Assembly (NCBI RefSeq): GCF_013200955.2
Contig: NZ_CP053697.2
Coordinates: 3,658,001 to 3,722,000, forward strand
Length of the DNA: 64,000 nt
Origin: Pseudomonas campi
GTDB lineage: Bacteria; Pseudomonadota; Gammaproteobacteria; Pseudomonadales; Pseudomonadaceae
Reading direction: 5' to 3'
A program made the position numbers and the translations under genes. The first letter of the stretch is position 1, and each line of letters opens with the position of its first letter. Shown piece by piece: positions 18,990-26,841 of the stretch. The notes below the pieces were generated by a model. That model did not search any database, was not told the DNA's origin, and was given only the letters and a program-made list of their open reading frames with translations.

Positions 18990-20114
18990 ATGCCTATTCT
19001 CGCTACCCCCTTCGCCCAGCTCGACCTGCTCCGCCAGCCCGAGATGCCCAACGAGTCGTTGCAGGCCTTCGATGCGGCCGACGAGTACCTGCTCAACCAC
19101 CTGCACGAGCAGGGTTTGAGCGCCGACACCCGCGTGCTGCTGCTCAACGATGGCTTCGGCGCGCTGGCCGCCAGCCTGGCGCCGCACTGCCGGGTGACCA
19201 GCAGCGGTGACTCGCACCTGGGCCAGCTGGCCCTGCAGAAGAACCTGGCGCGCAACAATCTGGCCGCCGATGCCGTGCGCTTCGTGCCGGCCAGCGAGGT
19301 GGCCGCAGGACCGTTCGATCTGGTGCTGATCCGCGTGCCGAAGACCCTCGCCCTGCTGGAAGAGCAGCTGATCCGCCTGCACGGCCAGCTCGCCCCCGGC
19401 GCAAGGGTGATCGCCGGAGCCATGCTCAAGCACCTGCCGCGCAGCGCCGGCGATCTGCTGGAGCAGTACATCGGCCCGGTGCAGGCTTCGCTGGCGGTGA
19501 AGAAGGCGCGCCTGCTGAGCGCCACGCCGCAGACCAAACCGGCACCGACGTCGCCTTACCCGACACGTTACCTGCTGGAAAAGCCCAAGCTGGAGCTGAG
19601 CAACCAGGCCAACCTGTTCTGCCGCGAAGGCCTGGACATCGGCACCCGCGCCTTCCTCCCGCACCTGCCCAAGAGCCTGCTGCCGCTGCGCGTGGCCGAC
19701 CTCGGCTGCGGCAACGGCGTGCTCGGCATCGTCTACGCCCTGGGCAATCCCGAGGCGCAGCTGACCCTGGTCGACGAGTCGTACATGGCCGTGCAGTCGG
19801 CGGCCGACAACTGGCGCGCGGCGCTGGGCGAGCGCGCGGTGACCCTCCGTGCCGACGATGGCCTGGCCGAGCAGCCGGAACAATCGCTGGATCTGGTGCT
19901 GTGCAACCCGCCCTTCCACCAGCAGCAGGTGGTCGGCGACTTCCTCGCCTGGCGCATGTTCCAGCAGGCCCGCGCGGCGCTGGTGACCGGCGGCGAGTTG
20001 TGGATAGTCGGCAACCGTCACCTCGGCTACCACACCAAGCTCAAGCGCCTGTTCCGCGGCGTGGAGCAGGTGGCGGCCACACCCAAGTTTGTGATTCTCA
20101 AGGCGACGCGCTGA
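18990..20114 (+). CDS. rlmG: 23S rRNA (guanine-1835-N2) methyltransferase
   Basis: Two-domain SAM-dependent methyltransferase of the RlmG/RsmC type (374 residues). The N-terminal half is the degenerate duplicated domain; the C-terminal half has SAM motif ADLGCGNGVLG near 234 and catalytic NPPF at about 306-309. In RlmG this domain modifies G1835 of 23S rRNA. RsmC is the close alternative; the FCREGLDIGTRAFLPHLP segment and length favour RlmG. The TGA stop shares its A with the end of MITE-like copy B. Confidence 0.88.
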   Translation: MPILATPFAQLDLLRQPEMPNESLQAFDAADEYLLNHLHEQGLSADTRVLLLNDGFGALAASLAPHCRVTSSGDSHLGQLALQKNLARNNLAADAVRFVPASEVAAGPFDLVLIRVPKTLALLEEQLIRLHGQLAPGARVIAGAMLKHLPRSAGDLLEQYIGPVQASLAVKKARLLSATPQTKPAPTSPYPTRYLLEKPKLELSNQANLFCREGLDIGTRAFLPHLPKSLLPLRVADLGCGNGVLGIVYALGNPEAQLTLVDESYMAVQSAADNWRAALGERAVTLRADDGLAEQPEQSLDLVLCNPPFHQQQVVGDFLAWRMFQQARAALVTGGELWIVGNRHLGYHTKLKRLFRGVEQVAATPKFVILKATR

Positions 20115-20255
20115 GAGCCTTTTCAAAGTCTGCTGCGCGTCGGCCATGCTGCGTTGAAATCGGGCTCGGACTGCTCATTTACGGCTTGTAAACTCCGCGT
20201 CCTCGCCCAATTTCGCCTTGCCTGACTCTAGCTCGCGAGACTTTGGGCAGCGCGT
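20114..20255. mobile_element. MITE-like element, copy B (inverted relative to A)
   Basis: Aligns gap-free over 142 bp with the reverse complement of 15845-15986. The left terminus AGAGCCTTTTCAAAG keeps 13 of 15 positions; the right terminus CTTTGGGCAGCGCGT is degraded. The core TTTACGGCTTGTAAA is retained. The first base is the A of the rlmG TGA. Confidence 0.75.
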
Positions 20256-20285
20256 AGGGTGGAAAACCGCGTAGCGTTTTCCACC
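20254..20285. repeat. Short GTAGGGTGGA palindrome
   Basis: GTAGGGTGGAAAACGC-like left arm and GCGTTTTCCACC right arm around a short GTA loop. Abuts MITE-like copy B. Confidence 0.6.
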
Positions 20286-20340
20286 ATTGAGTCCAGGCCG
20301 ATACGAATTTCCGTTCACGGGAAAGAATGAATGGGCCAAC

Positions 20341-20381
20341 GCCCTCTCCCCCTGCCCCTCTCCCACAAGTGGGAGAGGGGA
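20341..20381. repeat. CCCTCTCC-rich hairpin repeat, copy 2
   Basis: CCCTCTCCCCCTGCCCCTC, then CCCACAAGTGGGAGAGGGG; same family as 9582 and 28097. Confidence 0.75.
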
Positions 20382-20399
20382 GTTACGGCGCCGGATAGC

Positions 20400-20435
20400 A
20401 AAACGCCGCAGGCAGCACCGGGCTGCCTGCGGCGT
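20400..20435 (-). terminator. Terminator after the TRAP substrate-binding gene
   Basis: Perfect 14-bp stem ACGCCGCAGGCAGC / GCTGCCTGCGGCGT with a 5-base loop, followed on the minus strand by TTTT. Nine bases past the minus-strand stop. Confidence 0.8.
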
Positions 20436-20443
20436 CGCTGCCT

Positions 20444-21496
20444 TCAGTAACGATAGGGCGGTCCGGCCTTCTCCATCAGGGCGTTGTACTGCTTGAAGAT
20501 CTCCACCACCTTGGCGCAGCGCGGGCTGGTCTTGGCGATTTCTTCCCAGAACTTGTGCGCCTCGTCTTCCACCGTCTTCCACTCCTCGGCGGGGATGGTG
20601 GTCAGCTTGAGCTTGTCGCCCTCCACCCGCAGCTTGGCCTCGCCGCCCCAGTACCAGTGCTGGCGGTAGTAGTGCGAGCTGTCCATGCACAGCTTGAACA
20701 GGGCCTTGAGCTGCTCGGGCACTTCGGCCCAGCGTTCGGAGTTGGCGAAGTAGGAGCCGATCCAGGCGCCGGAGATGTTGTTGGTAAGGAAGTACTTGGT
20801 GACGTTGGCCCAGCCCACCGTGTAGTCCTCGGTGATGCCGGACCAGGCGATGCCGTCCAGCTCGCCGGTCTGGATCGCCACTTCGACGTCCTCCCAGGGC
20901 AGGGTCACCGGAATGATGCCGAAACGGGTGAGGAACTTGCCGGCGGTGGGGAAGGTGAAAATGCGCTTGCCCTTGAGGTCGGCCAGCGACTTGACCGGCT
21001 CCACGGTAGCGAAGTTGCAAGGGTCCCAGGCACCGGCACCGAGCCAGGTCACGCCCTTGACCTCGGCATAGGCCTCCTCCCAGATCTTGCGCAGGCCGTA
21101 CTGCTCGAACAGCACCGGCACATCCAGGCTGTAGCGGCTGGCGAAGGGGAAATAACCGCCGAACACGGCGATATCCACCGGCGCGGCGATCGAGTCGTCG
21201 TCGCTCTGCACCGCATCGATGGTGCCCTTCTGCATGGCGCGGAACAGCTCGCCGGTGGGCACCAGTTGGTCGGCGAAGTACAGCTGGATCTCCATCTGCC
21301 CCTCGGCGACCTTGTTGAAGGCCTCGATCGAAGGTTTGATCACATGCTCGGCCAGCGCCGCACCGGCATAGGTCTGCAGGCGCCAGGTGATCTTCTTCGG
21401 CTCGTCGGCATAGATATGCGCCGAGCCCAGGGCGGCGGTACCGACCGCGCCCCCCGTGACGGCGGCGGTCTTCAGGAAGTTGCGTCTCGTAGTCAT
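20444..21496 (-). CDS. TRAP transporter substrate-binding protein (DctP type), Tat-exported
   Basis: A 350-residue periplasmic binding protein that would capture an organic-acid-like solute for the DctQM permease encoded upstream. The N-terminus TTRRNFLK plus a hydrophobic stretch ending near AHIYADE is a twin-arginine signal. Family features include the LKGKRIF segment and a conserved arginine region typical of carboxylate binding. It resembles the subgroup with Tat signals and a 'TRAP C4-dicarboxylate/mannitol' annotation. The substrate is unknown; a divergent gamma-glutamylation operon suggests an amine-derived or carboxylated compound, which is inference. About 140 bases separate it from dctM. 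Confidence 0.88.
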   Translation of the reverse strand: MTTRRNFLKTAAVTGGAVGTAALGSAHIYADEPKKITWRLQTYAGAALAEHVIKPSIEAFNKVAEGQMEIQLYFADQLVPTGELFRAMQKGTIDAVQSDDDSIAAPVDIAVFGGYFPFASRYSLDVPVLFEQYGLRKIWEEAYAEVKGVTWLGAGAWDPCNFATVEPVKSLADLKGKRIFTFPTAGKFLTRFGIIPVTLPWEDVEVAIQTGELDGIAWSGITEDYTVGWANVTKYFLTNNISGAWIGSYFANSERWAEVPEQLKALFKLCMDSSHYYRQHWYWGGEAKLRVEGDKLKLTTIPAEEWKTVEDEAHKFWEEIAKTSPRCAKVVEIFKQYNALMEKAGPPYRY

Positions 21497-21635
21497 GCTG
21501 TCATCTCCAAGGCTGTCGACTCAGATGCCAAGCCTGCGCATCGTTGCGGGCCGGCCGGCAGGGCCCGTCCCGTTTTCCAGGTCAGCGCGCGCACAAGAAA
21601 CAACCGGAGGCGCCGCCCCGAAAGCTAGAAAGCGT

Positions 21636-22961
21636 TCAACGCCCGTAGTGCAACTGCGGCAGCCACAGGGCGATTTGCGGAAAGACCATCACCAGCACCA
21701 GGGTCAGCGCCATGACCAATACGAAGGGGGTTACCGACGCATAGATGTCACGCAGGCTGATTTCCGGCGGGGCCATGGCCCGCATGAGAAACAGGTTGTA
21801 GCCGAATGGCGGGGTCATGTAGGCCATCTGGCAGGTGATGGTGTAAAGCACGCCGTACCACACCAGGTCGAAACCCAGGCTGCCCACCAGGGGGATATAC
21901 AGCGGCGCGACGATCACCAGCATGGCGGTGTCGTCGAGGAACATGCCCATCAGGATGAACGACAGCTGCATGAGGATAAGGATTTCCCAGGGCCCCAGGC
22001 CCAGGCTGCCGACGAACAGGTCCTCGATCGCCTTGACCGCACCGAGGCCGTCGAACACCGCGCCGAAGCACAGGGCGGCGAGGATGATCCACATGAACAT
22101 GCAGGTGATGACCAGGGTCTTGCGCAGGGTGTCTTCCATCACCCGGCGGTTCAGCCGGCCCTTGACCAGCGCCGCCAGCAACGCCGACACCGCGCCCACC
22201 GCCGAGCTTTCCACCAGGCTGGTGTAGCCGAGCACGAACAGGCCGGTCATGGCGAAGAAGATGAACAGCGGAATCAGCCCGGCGCGCAGCAGGCGCACCT
22301 TGTCGCCCAGACTGATCTGCGCGCGCTCCTCGGCCGGCAGCGCCGGGCCCATGCTCGGTTTGATCCAGCAGCGAATGACGATGTAGAGAATGAACAGGCC
22401 GGCCATCAGCAGGCCGGGAAACACCCCGGCCAGCCACAGCTGGCCGACCGGCTGGCGCGCGATCATGCCGTACAGCACCAGCACCACGCTGGGCGGGATC
22501 AGGATGCCCAGCGCACTGCCGGCCTGGATCACCCCAGTGACCATGATCTTGTCGTAGCCGCGCCGGAGCAGCTCGGGCAGGGCGATGCTCGCGCCGATGG
22601 CCATGCCGGCCACGCTCAGGCCGTTCATCGCCGAGATCACCACCATCAGCAGGATGGTGCCGATGGCCAGCCCGCCATGCAGCGGTCCCATCCACACATG
22701 GAACATGCGGTAGAGGTCTTCGGCGATGCCCGACTCGGACAGCATGTAGCCCATGAACACGAACAGCGGCAGGGTCAGCAGTGGGTACCACTTCATCAGC
22801 TTCATCGCCGCGCTGAACGGCAGCTCCACCCCGCCGTCACCCCACAGCAGCAAGGCCGCCGCCGCCGCGACGAAACCGATGGCGCCGAACACCCGCTTGC
22901 CGGTGAGCAGCAACAGCATCATCGAGGAGAACATCAGCAGGGCGATGGGCGACTCGCTCAT
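21636..22961 (-). CDS. TRAP transporter large permease (DctM type)
   Basis: A 441-residue membrane protein with about 12 hydrophobic helices, the transport subunit of a sodium-dependent TRAP system. Visible family segments are FVFMGYMLSESGIAEDLYR, MNGLSVAGMAIGASIALPEL, SALGILIPPSVVLVLYG and MFLDDTAMLVIVAPLYIP. The open frame continues upstream through the antisense of dctQ, but the ATG at 22961 overlaps the dctQ stop (ATGA), showing translational coupling and setting the start. It pairs with the binding protein downstream. Confidence 0.93.
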   Translation of the reverse strand: MSESPIALLMFSSMMLLLLTGKRVFGAIGFVAAAAALLLWGDGGVELPFSAAMKLMKWYPLLTLPLFVFMGYMLSESGIAEDLYRMFHVWMGPLHGGLAIGTILLMVVISAMNGLSVAGMAIGASIALPELLRRGYDKIMVTGVIQAGSALGILIPPSVVLVLYGMIARQPVGQLWLAGVFPGLLMAGLFILYIVIRCWIKPSMGPALPAEERAQISLGDKVRLLRAGLIPLFIFFAMTGLFVLGYTSLVESSAVGAVSALLAALVKGRLNRRVMEDTLRKTLVITCMFMWIILAALCFGAVFDGLGAVKAIEDLFVGSLGLGPWEILILMQLSFILMGMFLDDTAMLVIVAPLYIPLVGSLGFDLVWYGVLYTITCQMAYMTPPFGYNLFLMRAMAPPEISLRDIYASVTPFVLVMALTLVLVMVFPQIALWLPQLHYGR

Positions 22962-23467
22962 TCGATAGGCTCCCCGCGGATCAGCGCCAGGTCGCGGAAC
23001 AGCATGGCAATCGTTTGCAGCAGCATCAGCGTCACGCCGATGCACATCAGCACCTTGATCGGCGCCATGCGCGGCGACCAGGCCGAGTAGCTGGTCTCGT
23101 TGTACTCGAAGGCATACCAGGTCGAGGAGATGCCGCCGTACAGCAGCAACACCAGATAGAACAGCAGAAAGCCCACGGTCAGCAGATCGACCCAGGCGCG
23201 GGTGCGCGGCGTCCAGCGGCTGTACAGCAGGTCCATGCGCACATGGCCGTCGAGCTGCATGGAGTAGGCGCCGCCCAGCAGGAAGTAGGCGACCATGAGG
23301 AACTGCGCGAGCTCCAGGGTCCAGATCGCCGGCTCGAACGCCACCTTGCTCAGCGAGGAATAAAACAGCACGCCGAGGATGGCGAAGATCAGATACATGG
23401 CGCAGCGACCGACCCAACGGTTGATCCGCTCTACCACGCGCACATACCCGCGGATTGCCTTGTGCAT
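22958..23467 (-). CDS. TRAP transporter small permease (DctQ type)
   Basis: A 169-residue protein with four predicted helices (starting near AMYLIFAILGVLFYSSL and LELAQFLMVAYFLLGGAYSM), the small subunit that supports DctM. HVRMDLLYSRWTPRTRAWVDL is the typical DctQ loop. The start at 23467 (MHKAIRG) is chosen for the AGG-rich sequence before it; an ATG at 23500 is possible but has no visible ribosome site. First gene of the dctQ-dctM-dctP operon. Confidence 0.88.
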   Translation of the reverse strand: MHKAIRGYVRVVERINRWVGRCAMYLIFAILGVLFYSSLSKVAFEPAIWTLELAQFLMVAYFLLGGAYSMQLDGHVRMDLLYSRWTPRTRAWVDLLTVGFLLFYLVLLLYGGISSTWYAFEYNETSYSAWSPRMAPIKVLMCIGVTLMLLQTIAMLFRDLALIRGEPIE

Positions 23468-23559
23468 GAGCCTGCCTGCCAAGTTTTCCCTACCTCGCAC
23501 AGCCTAGACCAGCTTCGTCACTTGCCAACCTGACCGCCCGGACAGCCGCAAATAATCGA

Positions 23560-23762
23560 CTAGCAGGCTGTTGAAAAACTACCTGCGTTGCCATCGCGGC
23601 GTTAAAAACAGGCTCACAGCTGGAAGCTGAACGCGCTTTAGCGCGGCCCCGAAGGGGTGAGCGAAGCGAATCAAATGCTCATTTACACTTGTAAATTGCG
23701 CTTTTTCGCCTGTTTTTGCCTTGCGCTGGCTGCCTCGCAAACGTTTTTCAACGGCCTGCTAG
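23560..23762. mobile_element. MITE-like element, 203 bp, with 20-bp terminal inverted repeats (copy C)
   Basis: Ends CTAGCAGGCTGTTGAAAAAC and GTTTTTCAACGGCCTGCTAG, one mismatch in 20. The right half (TGCTCATTTACACTTGTAAA onward, then a CGCCTG..TGCCTTGCGCTGGCT run) resembles the interior of copies A and B, so it is a longer relative. It occupies most of the 384-base divergent gap between dctQ and the glutamine synthetase-like gene, leaving about 90 bases on each side. Confidence 0.8.
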
Positions 23763-23851
23763 AGTCAGAGGCATCCCGCCCTGCGGGACTCGCTCACGCA
23801 CAGCACAAAAACAACAGGCCGCCACAGCGGCCACGCATGCGGAGATCTGCG

Positions 23852-25219
23852 ATGACTGCCCCTCTCACCCTGGCCCAGCTGCGCCAGCACGCCGAAGCCG
23901 GCACTGTCGATACGGTCCTGGCCTGCATGGTCGACATGCAGGGACGCCTGATCGGCAAACGCTTTCAGGTCGAGTTCTTCCTCGACAGCGCCCATGAAGA
24001 GACCCACGGCTGCGACTACCTGCTGGCCGACGACATCGACATGGAGCCGGTGCCCGGCTACGCAGCGGCCAGCTGGAAGCGCGGCTACGGCGACTTCGTG
24101 TTCAAGCCTGACCTCTCTACCCTGCGCCTGGTGCCCTGGCTGGAGGGTGCGGCCCTGGTGCTGTGCGACGTGCAGGACCATCACCACCAGGACCTGCCGC
24201 ACAGCCCGCGCGGCATCCTCAAGCGGCAGATCGCCCGCCTCAGCGAGCGCGGCTACAAGGGCATGTTCGCCTCGGAGCTGGAGTTCTACCTGTTCGACCA
24301 GAGCTACGAGAGCATCCACGCCCAGCACTACCGCGAGCCACGCACGGCCAACTACCACATCGAGGACTACGGCATCCTGCAGACCATCCGCGACGAGCCG
24401 GTGCTGCGCGCCATCCGCAAGCACCTGCAGGCATCCGGCATCGCCGTGGAGAACTCCAAGGGCGAATGGGGCCCCGGCCAGGAAGAGATCAACGTGCGCT
24501 ACGCCGAGGCGCTGACCATGGCCGACAACCACAGCCTGATCAAACACGCCTGCAAGGAAATCGCCATGCAGCAGGGCAAGGCCATCACCTTCATGGCCAA
24601 GTGGAACTACAACCTGGCCGGTTCCAGCAGCCACGTGCACAACTCGCTGTGGAGCCTGAAGGGCAACAAGCCGCTGTTCTTTGATGCCAAGGCCGAGTTC
24701 GGCATGTCCAAGCTGATGCGCCAGTGGGTCGCCGGCCAGCTCAAGTACGCCAGCGACATCACCTACTTCCTCGCCCCCTACATCAACTCCTACAAGCGCT
24801 TCCAGACCGGCACCTTCGCCCCCACCCGCGCCGTGTGGAGCAATGACAACCGCACCGCCGGCTTTCGCCTGTGCGGCGAAGGCGGCAAGGGCATCCGCAT
24901 CGAATGCCGCATCGGTGGCGCCGACCTCAACCCCTACCTGGCCTTCGCTGCATTGATCGCCGCAGGCCTGGCCGGCATCGACGAGCAGCTGGAACTGCCG
25001 CCGCCCTTCTCCGGCGACGCCTACGAACACGAGGAGCTGCCCGAAGTGGCCAAGACCCTGCGTGGCGCCACCGATGCCCTGGCCCGCTCGACCATGCTGC
25101 GCGCGGCCCTCGGTGACGAAGTAGTCGAGCACTACCTGCACACCGCGCGCTGGGAGCAATCGGAGTACGACCGCCGGGTAACCGACTGGGAACTGCACCG
25201 CGGCTTCGAGCGTTACTAG
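23852..25219 (+). CDS. Glutamine synthetase-family gamma-glutamyl ligase (PuuA/GlnT-like)
   Basis: A 455-residue class I glutamine synthetase homologue. The ASELEFYLF and GQEEINVRYAEAL segments carry metal-binding glutamates, and NPYLAFAALIAAGL is the conserved C-terminal stretch. It lacks an obvious adenylylation loop and sits with an aldehyde and an alcohol dehydrogenase, so it is more likely a gamma-glutamyl-amine ligase (PuuA, PauA, IpuC or GlnA4 types) than an assimilatory enzyme. Such ligases attach glutamate to an amine to protect it during oxidation. The ATG at 23852 is preceded by GGAG; the longer frame runs back into MITE-like copy C. Substrate specificity is inference. Confidence 0.85.
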   Translation: MTAPLTLAQLRQHAEAGTVDTVLACMVDMQGRLIGKRFQVEFFLDSAHEETHGCDYLLADDIDMEPVPGYAAASWKRGYGDFVFKPDLSTLRLVPWLEGAALVLCDVQDHHHQDLPHSPRGILKRQIARLSERGYKGMFASELEFYLFDQSYESIHAQHYREPRTANYHIEDYGILQTIRDEPVLRAIRKHLQASGIAVENSKGEWGPGQEEINVRYAEALTMADNHSLIKHACKEIAMQQGKAITFMAKWNYNLAGSSSHVHNSLWSLKGNKPLFFDAKAEFGMSKLMRQWVAGQLKYASDITYFLAPYINSYKRFQTGTFAPTRAVWSNDNRTAGFRLCGEGGKGIRIECRIGGADLNPYLAFAALIAAGLAGIDEQLELPPPFSGDAYEHEELPEVAKTLRGATDALARSTMLRAALGDEVVEHYLHTARWEQSEYDRRVTDWELHRGFERY

Positions 25220-25242
25220 CAGGTCATCGCCCATCACCGTCC

Positions 25243-25308
25243 GTAGGAGCGAGCTCTGCTCGCGAACCGAACCACTGCGAAAGCTTCGCGAGCAGAGCTC
25301 GCTCCTAC
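25243..25308. repeat. Palindromic repeat, GTAGGAGCGAGCTCTGCTC type, copy 2
   Basis: Arms GTAGGAGCGAGCTCTGCTCG and CGAGCAGAGCTCGCTCCTAC. It lies inside the operon, between the glutamine synthetase-like gene and the aldehyde dehydrogenase, so it could act as an intra-operon mRNA hairpin. Confidence 0.85.
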
Positions 25309-25334
25309 AAGAACAGCTTTGCAAAGGAGGTCCG

Positions 25335-26723
25335 ATGAACTCGATTCGCCTGATTTCCCCGGTCGACGGCAGTCTCTATGCCGAACGTCCCTACGCCAGC
25401 TCCAGCCAGCTGGAACAGGCCCTGAGCAGCGCCCGTGAAGCCCAGCGTCTCTGGCGCGAACTGCGCATCGAGCAGCGTGCCAGCTACTGCCTGAAAGCCG
25501 TGGAAGCCATGCTGGCCATGGCCGACGAGATAGTCCCCGAGCTGGCCTGGCAGATGGGCCGTCCGGTGCGCTACGGCGCCGGCGAGCTGCGCGGCTTCGA
25601 GGAGCGCGCGCGTTACATGATCAGCATCGCCGCCCGCGCCCTGGCCGACGTGGCGCCGCTACCGAAGGAGGGTTTCCTCCGCTATGTCCGCCGCGAGCCA
25701 TTGGGCACGGTGCTGGTCATCGCGCCGTGGAACTACCCCTACCTGACCGCGGTGAACGCCATCATTCCGGCACTGATGGCTGGCAACGCCGTGCTGCTCA
25801 AGCATGCCAGCCAGACCCTGCTGGTCGGCGAGCGCTTCGCCCTGGCCTTCGAGCGCGCCGGCCTGCCGCACGGGCTGTTCCGCAACCTGGTGCTGGACCA
25901 CGGCCAGACGGCCGCCCTGATCGCCTCCGGGCATGTTCAGCAGGTCAATTTCACCGGTTCGGTGGAAGGTGGCCGGCTGATGGAGAGTGCTGCCGCCGGC
26001 CACTTCATCGGCGTCGGCCTGGAGCTGGGCGGCAAGGACCCGGCCTATGTACGCAGCGATGCCAACCTGGCGCACGCGGTGGAGAACCTGGTCGACGGCA
26101 GCTTCTTCAACTCCGGGCAGAGCTGCTGCGGCATCGAGCGCATCTATGTGGACCAGGCCCTCTATCCAGCCTTTGTCGAGGGCTTCGTCGAGCTGACCAA
26201 GCAGTACGTGCTGGGCAACCCGCTGCAGGAGGCCACCACCCTCGGCCCGCTGGTGCATGCCCGCGCGGCCGAATTCGTCCGTGGGCAGATCGCCGAGGCC
26301 AAGGCCAAGGGCGCCAAGTCGCTGATCGATGCCAAAGCCTTCGCCGCCGATGCGCCCGGCAGTGCCTACATGGCCCCGCAGGTGCTGGTGCAGGTCAATC
26401 ACGACATGGCCGTGATGCGCCAGGAAAGCTTCGGCCCGGTGGTCGGCATCATGCCGGTAGCGGGCGACGCCGAGGCCATCAGCCTGATGAACGACAGCCC
26501 CTACGGCCTCAGCGCGGCCATCTGGAGCGCCGACCTGGACGCCGCCGAATATATCGGCGAGCAACTCGACACCGGCACGGTGTTCATGAACCGCTGCGAC
26601 TACCTCGATCCGGCCCTGGCCTGGACCGGGGTCAAGCACAGCGGCCGTGGCGCCACGCTGTCCAGCCTCGGCTACGAACACCTGACCCGGCCCAAGTCCT
26701 TCCATCTGCGTCATCAACTCTGA
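25335..26723 (+). CDS. NAD(P)+-dependent aldehyde dehydrogenase
   Basis: A 462-residue aldehyde dehydrogenase, oxidising an aldehyde to a carboxylate. The nucleotide-fold motif APWNYPY, FTGSVEGG, the general-base glutamate in LELGGKDP (E230) and the nucleophile in NSGQSCCG (C264, with a second Cys at 265) are all present. At 462 residues it is slightly shorter than typical 480-500 residue ALDHs but has no missing motif. A strong AAAGGAGG site precedes the ATG. Context suggests it oxidises a gamma-glutamyl-amino-aldehyde made by the neighbouring ligase and alcohol dehydrogenase; that is inference. Confidence 0.92.
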   Translation: MNSIRLISPVDGSLYAERPYASSSQLEQALSSAREAQRLWRELRIEQRASYCLKAVEAMLAMADEIVPELAWQMGRPVRYGAGELRGFEERARYMISIAARALADVAPLPKEGFLRYVRREPLGTVLVIAPWNYPYLTAVNAIIPALMAGNAVLLKHASQTLLVGERFALAFERAGLPHGLFRNLVLDHGQTAALIASGHVQQVNFTGSVEGGRLMESAAAGHFIGVGLELGGKDPAYVRSDANLAHAVENLVDGSFFNSGQSCCGIERIYVDQALYPAFVEGFVELTKQYVLGNPLQEATTLGPLVHARAAEFVRGQIAEAKAKGAKSLIDAKAFAADAPGSAYMAPQVLVQVNHDMAVMRQESFGPVVGIMPVAGDAEAISLMNDSPYGLSAAIWSADLDAAEYIGEQLDTGTVFMNRCDYLDPALAWTGVKHSGRGATLSSLGYEHLTRPKSFHLRHQL

Positions 26724-26767
26724 CGCCATGGCGAGCACCGGCCATTTTTTGTAGGCGCCACAACCCT

Positions 26768-26819
26768 GTAGCCCGGATGCAATCCGGGAGGACCATGCCC
26801 CGGATTGCATCCGGGCTAC
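26768..26819. repeat. REP palindrome between aldehyde and alcohol dehydrogenase genes
   Basis: GTAGCCCGGATGCAATCC and the inverted arm GGATTGCATCCGGGCTAC, with a 15-base spacer. Confidence 0.88.
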
Positions 26820-26841
26820 AAACCGAACAAGGAGGCTCGCC

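Noticed and set aside
18141..20147. A 668-codon reading that fuses the ferredoxin-NADP reductase to an upstream region
   Set aside because: The upstream part is the antisense of rlmG. The reductase has its own ATG at 18917 and normal length.
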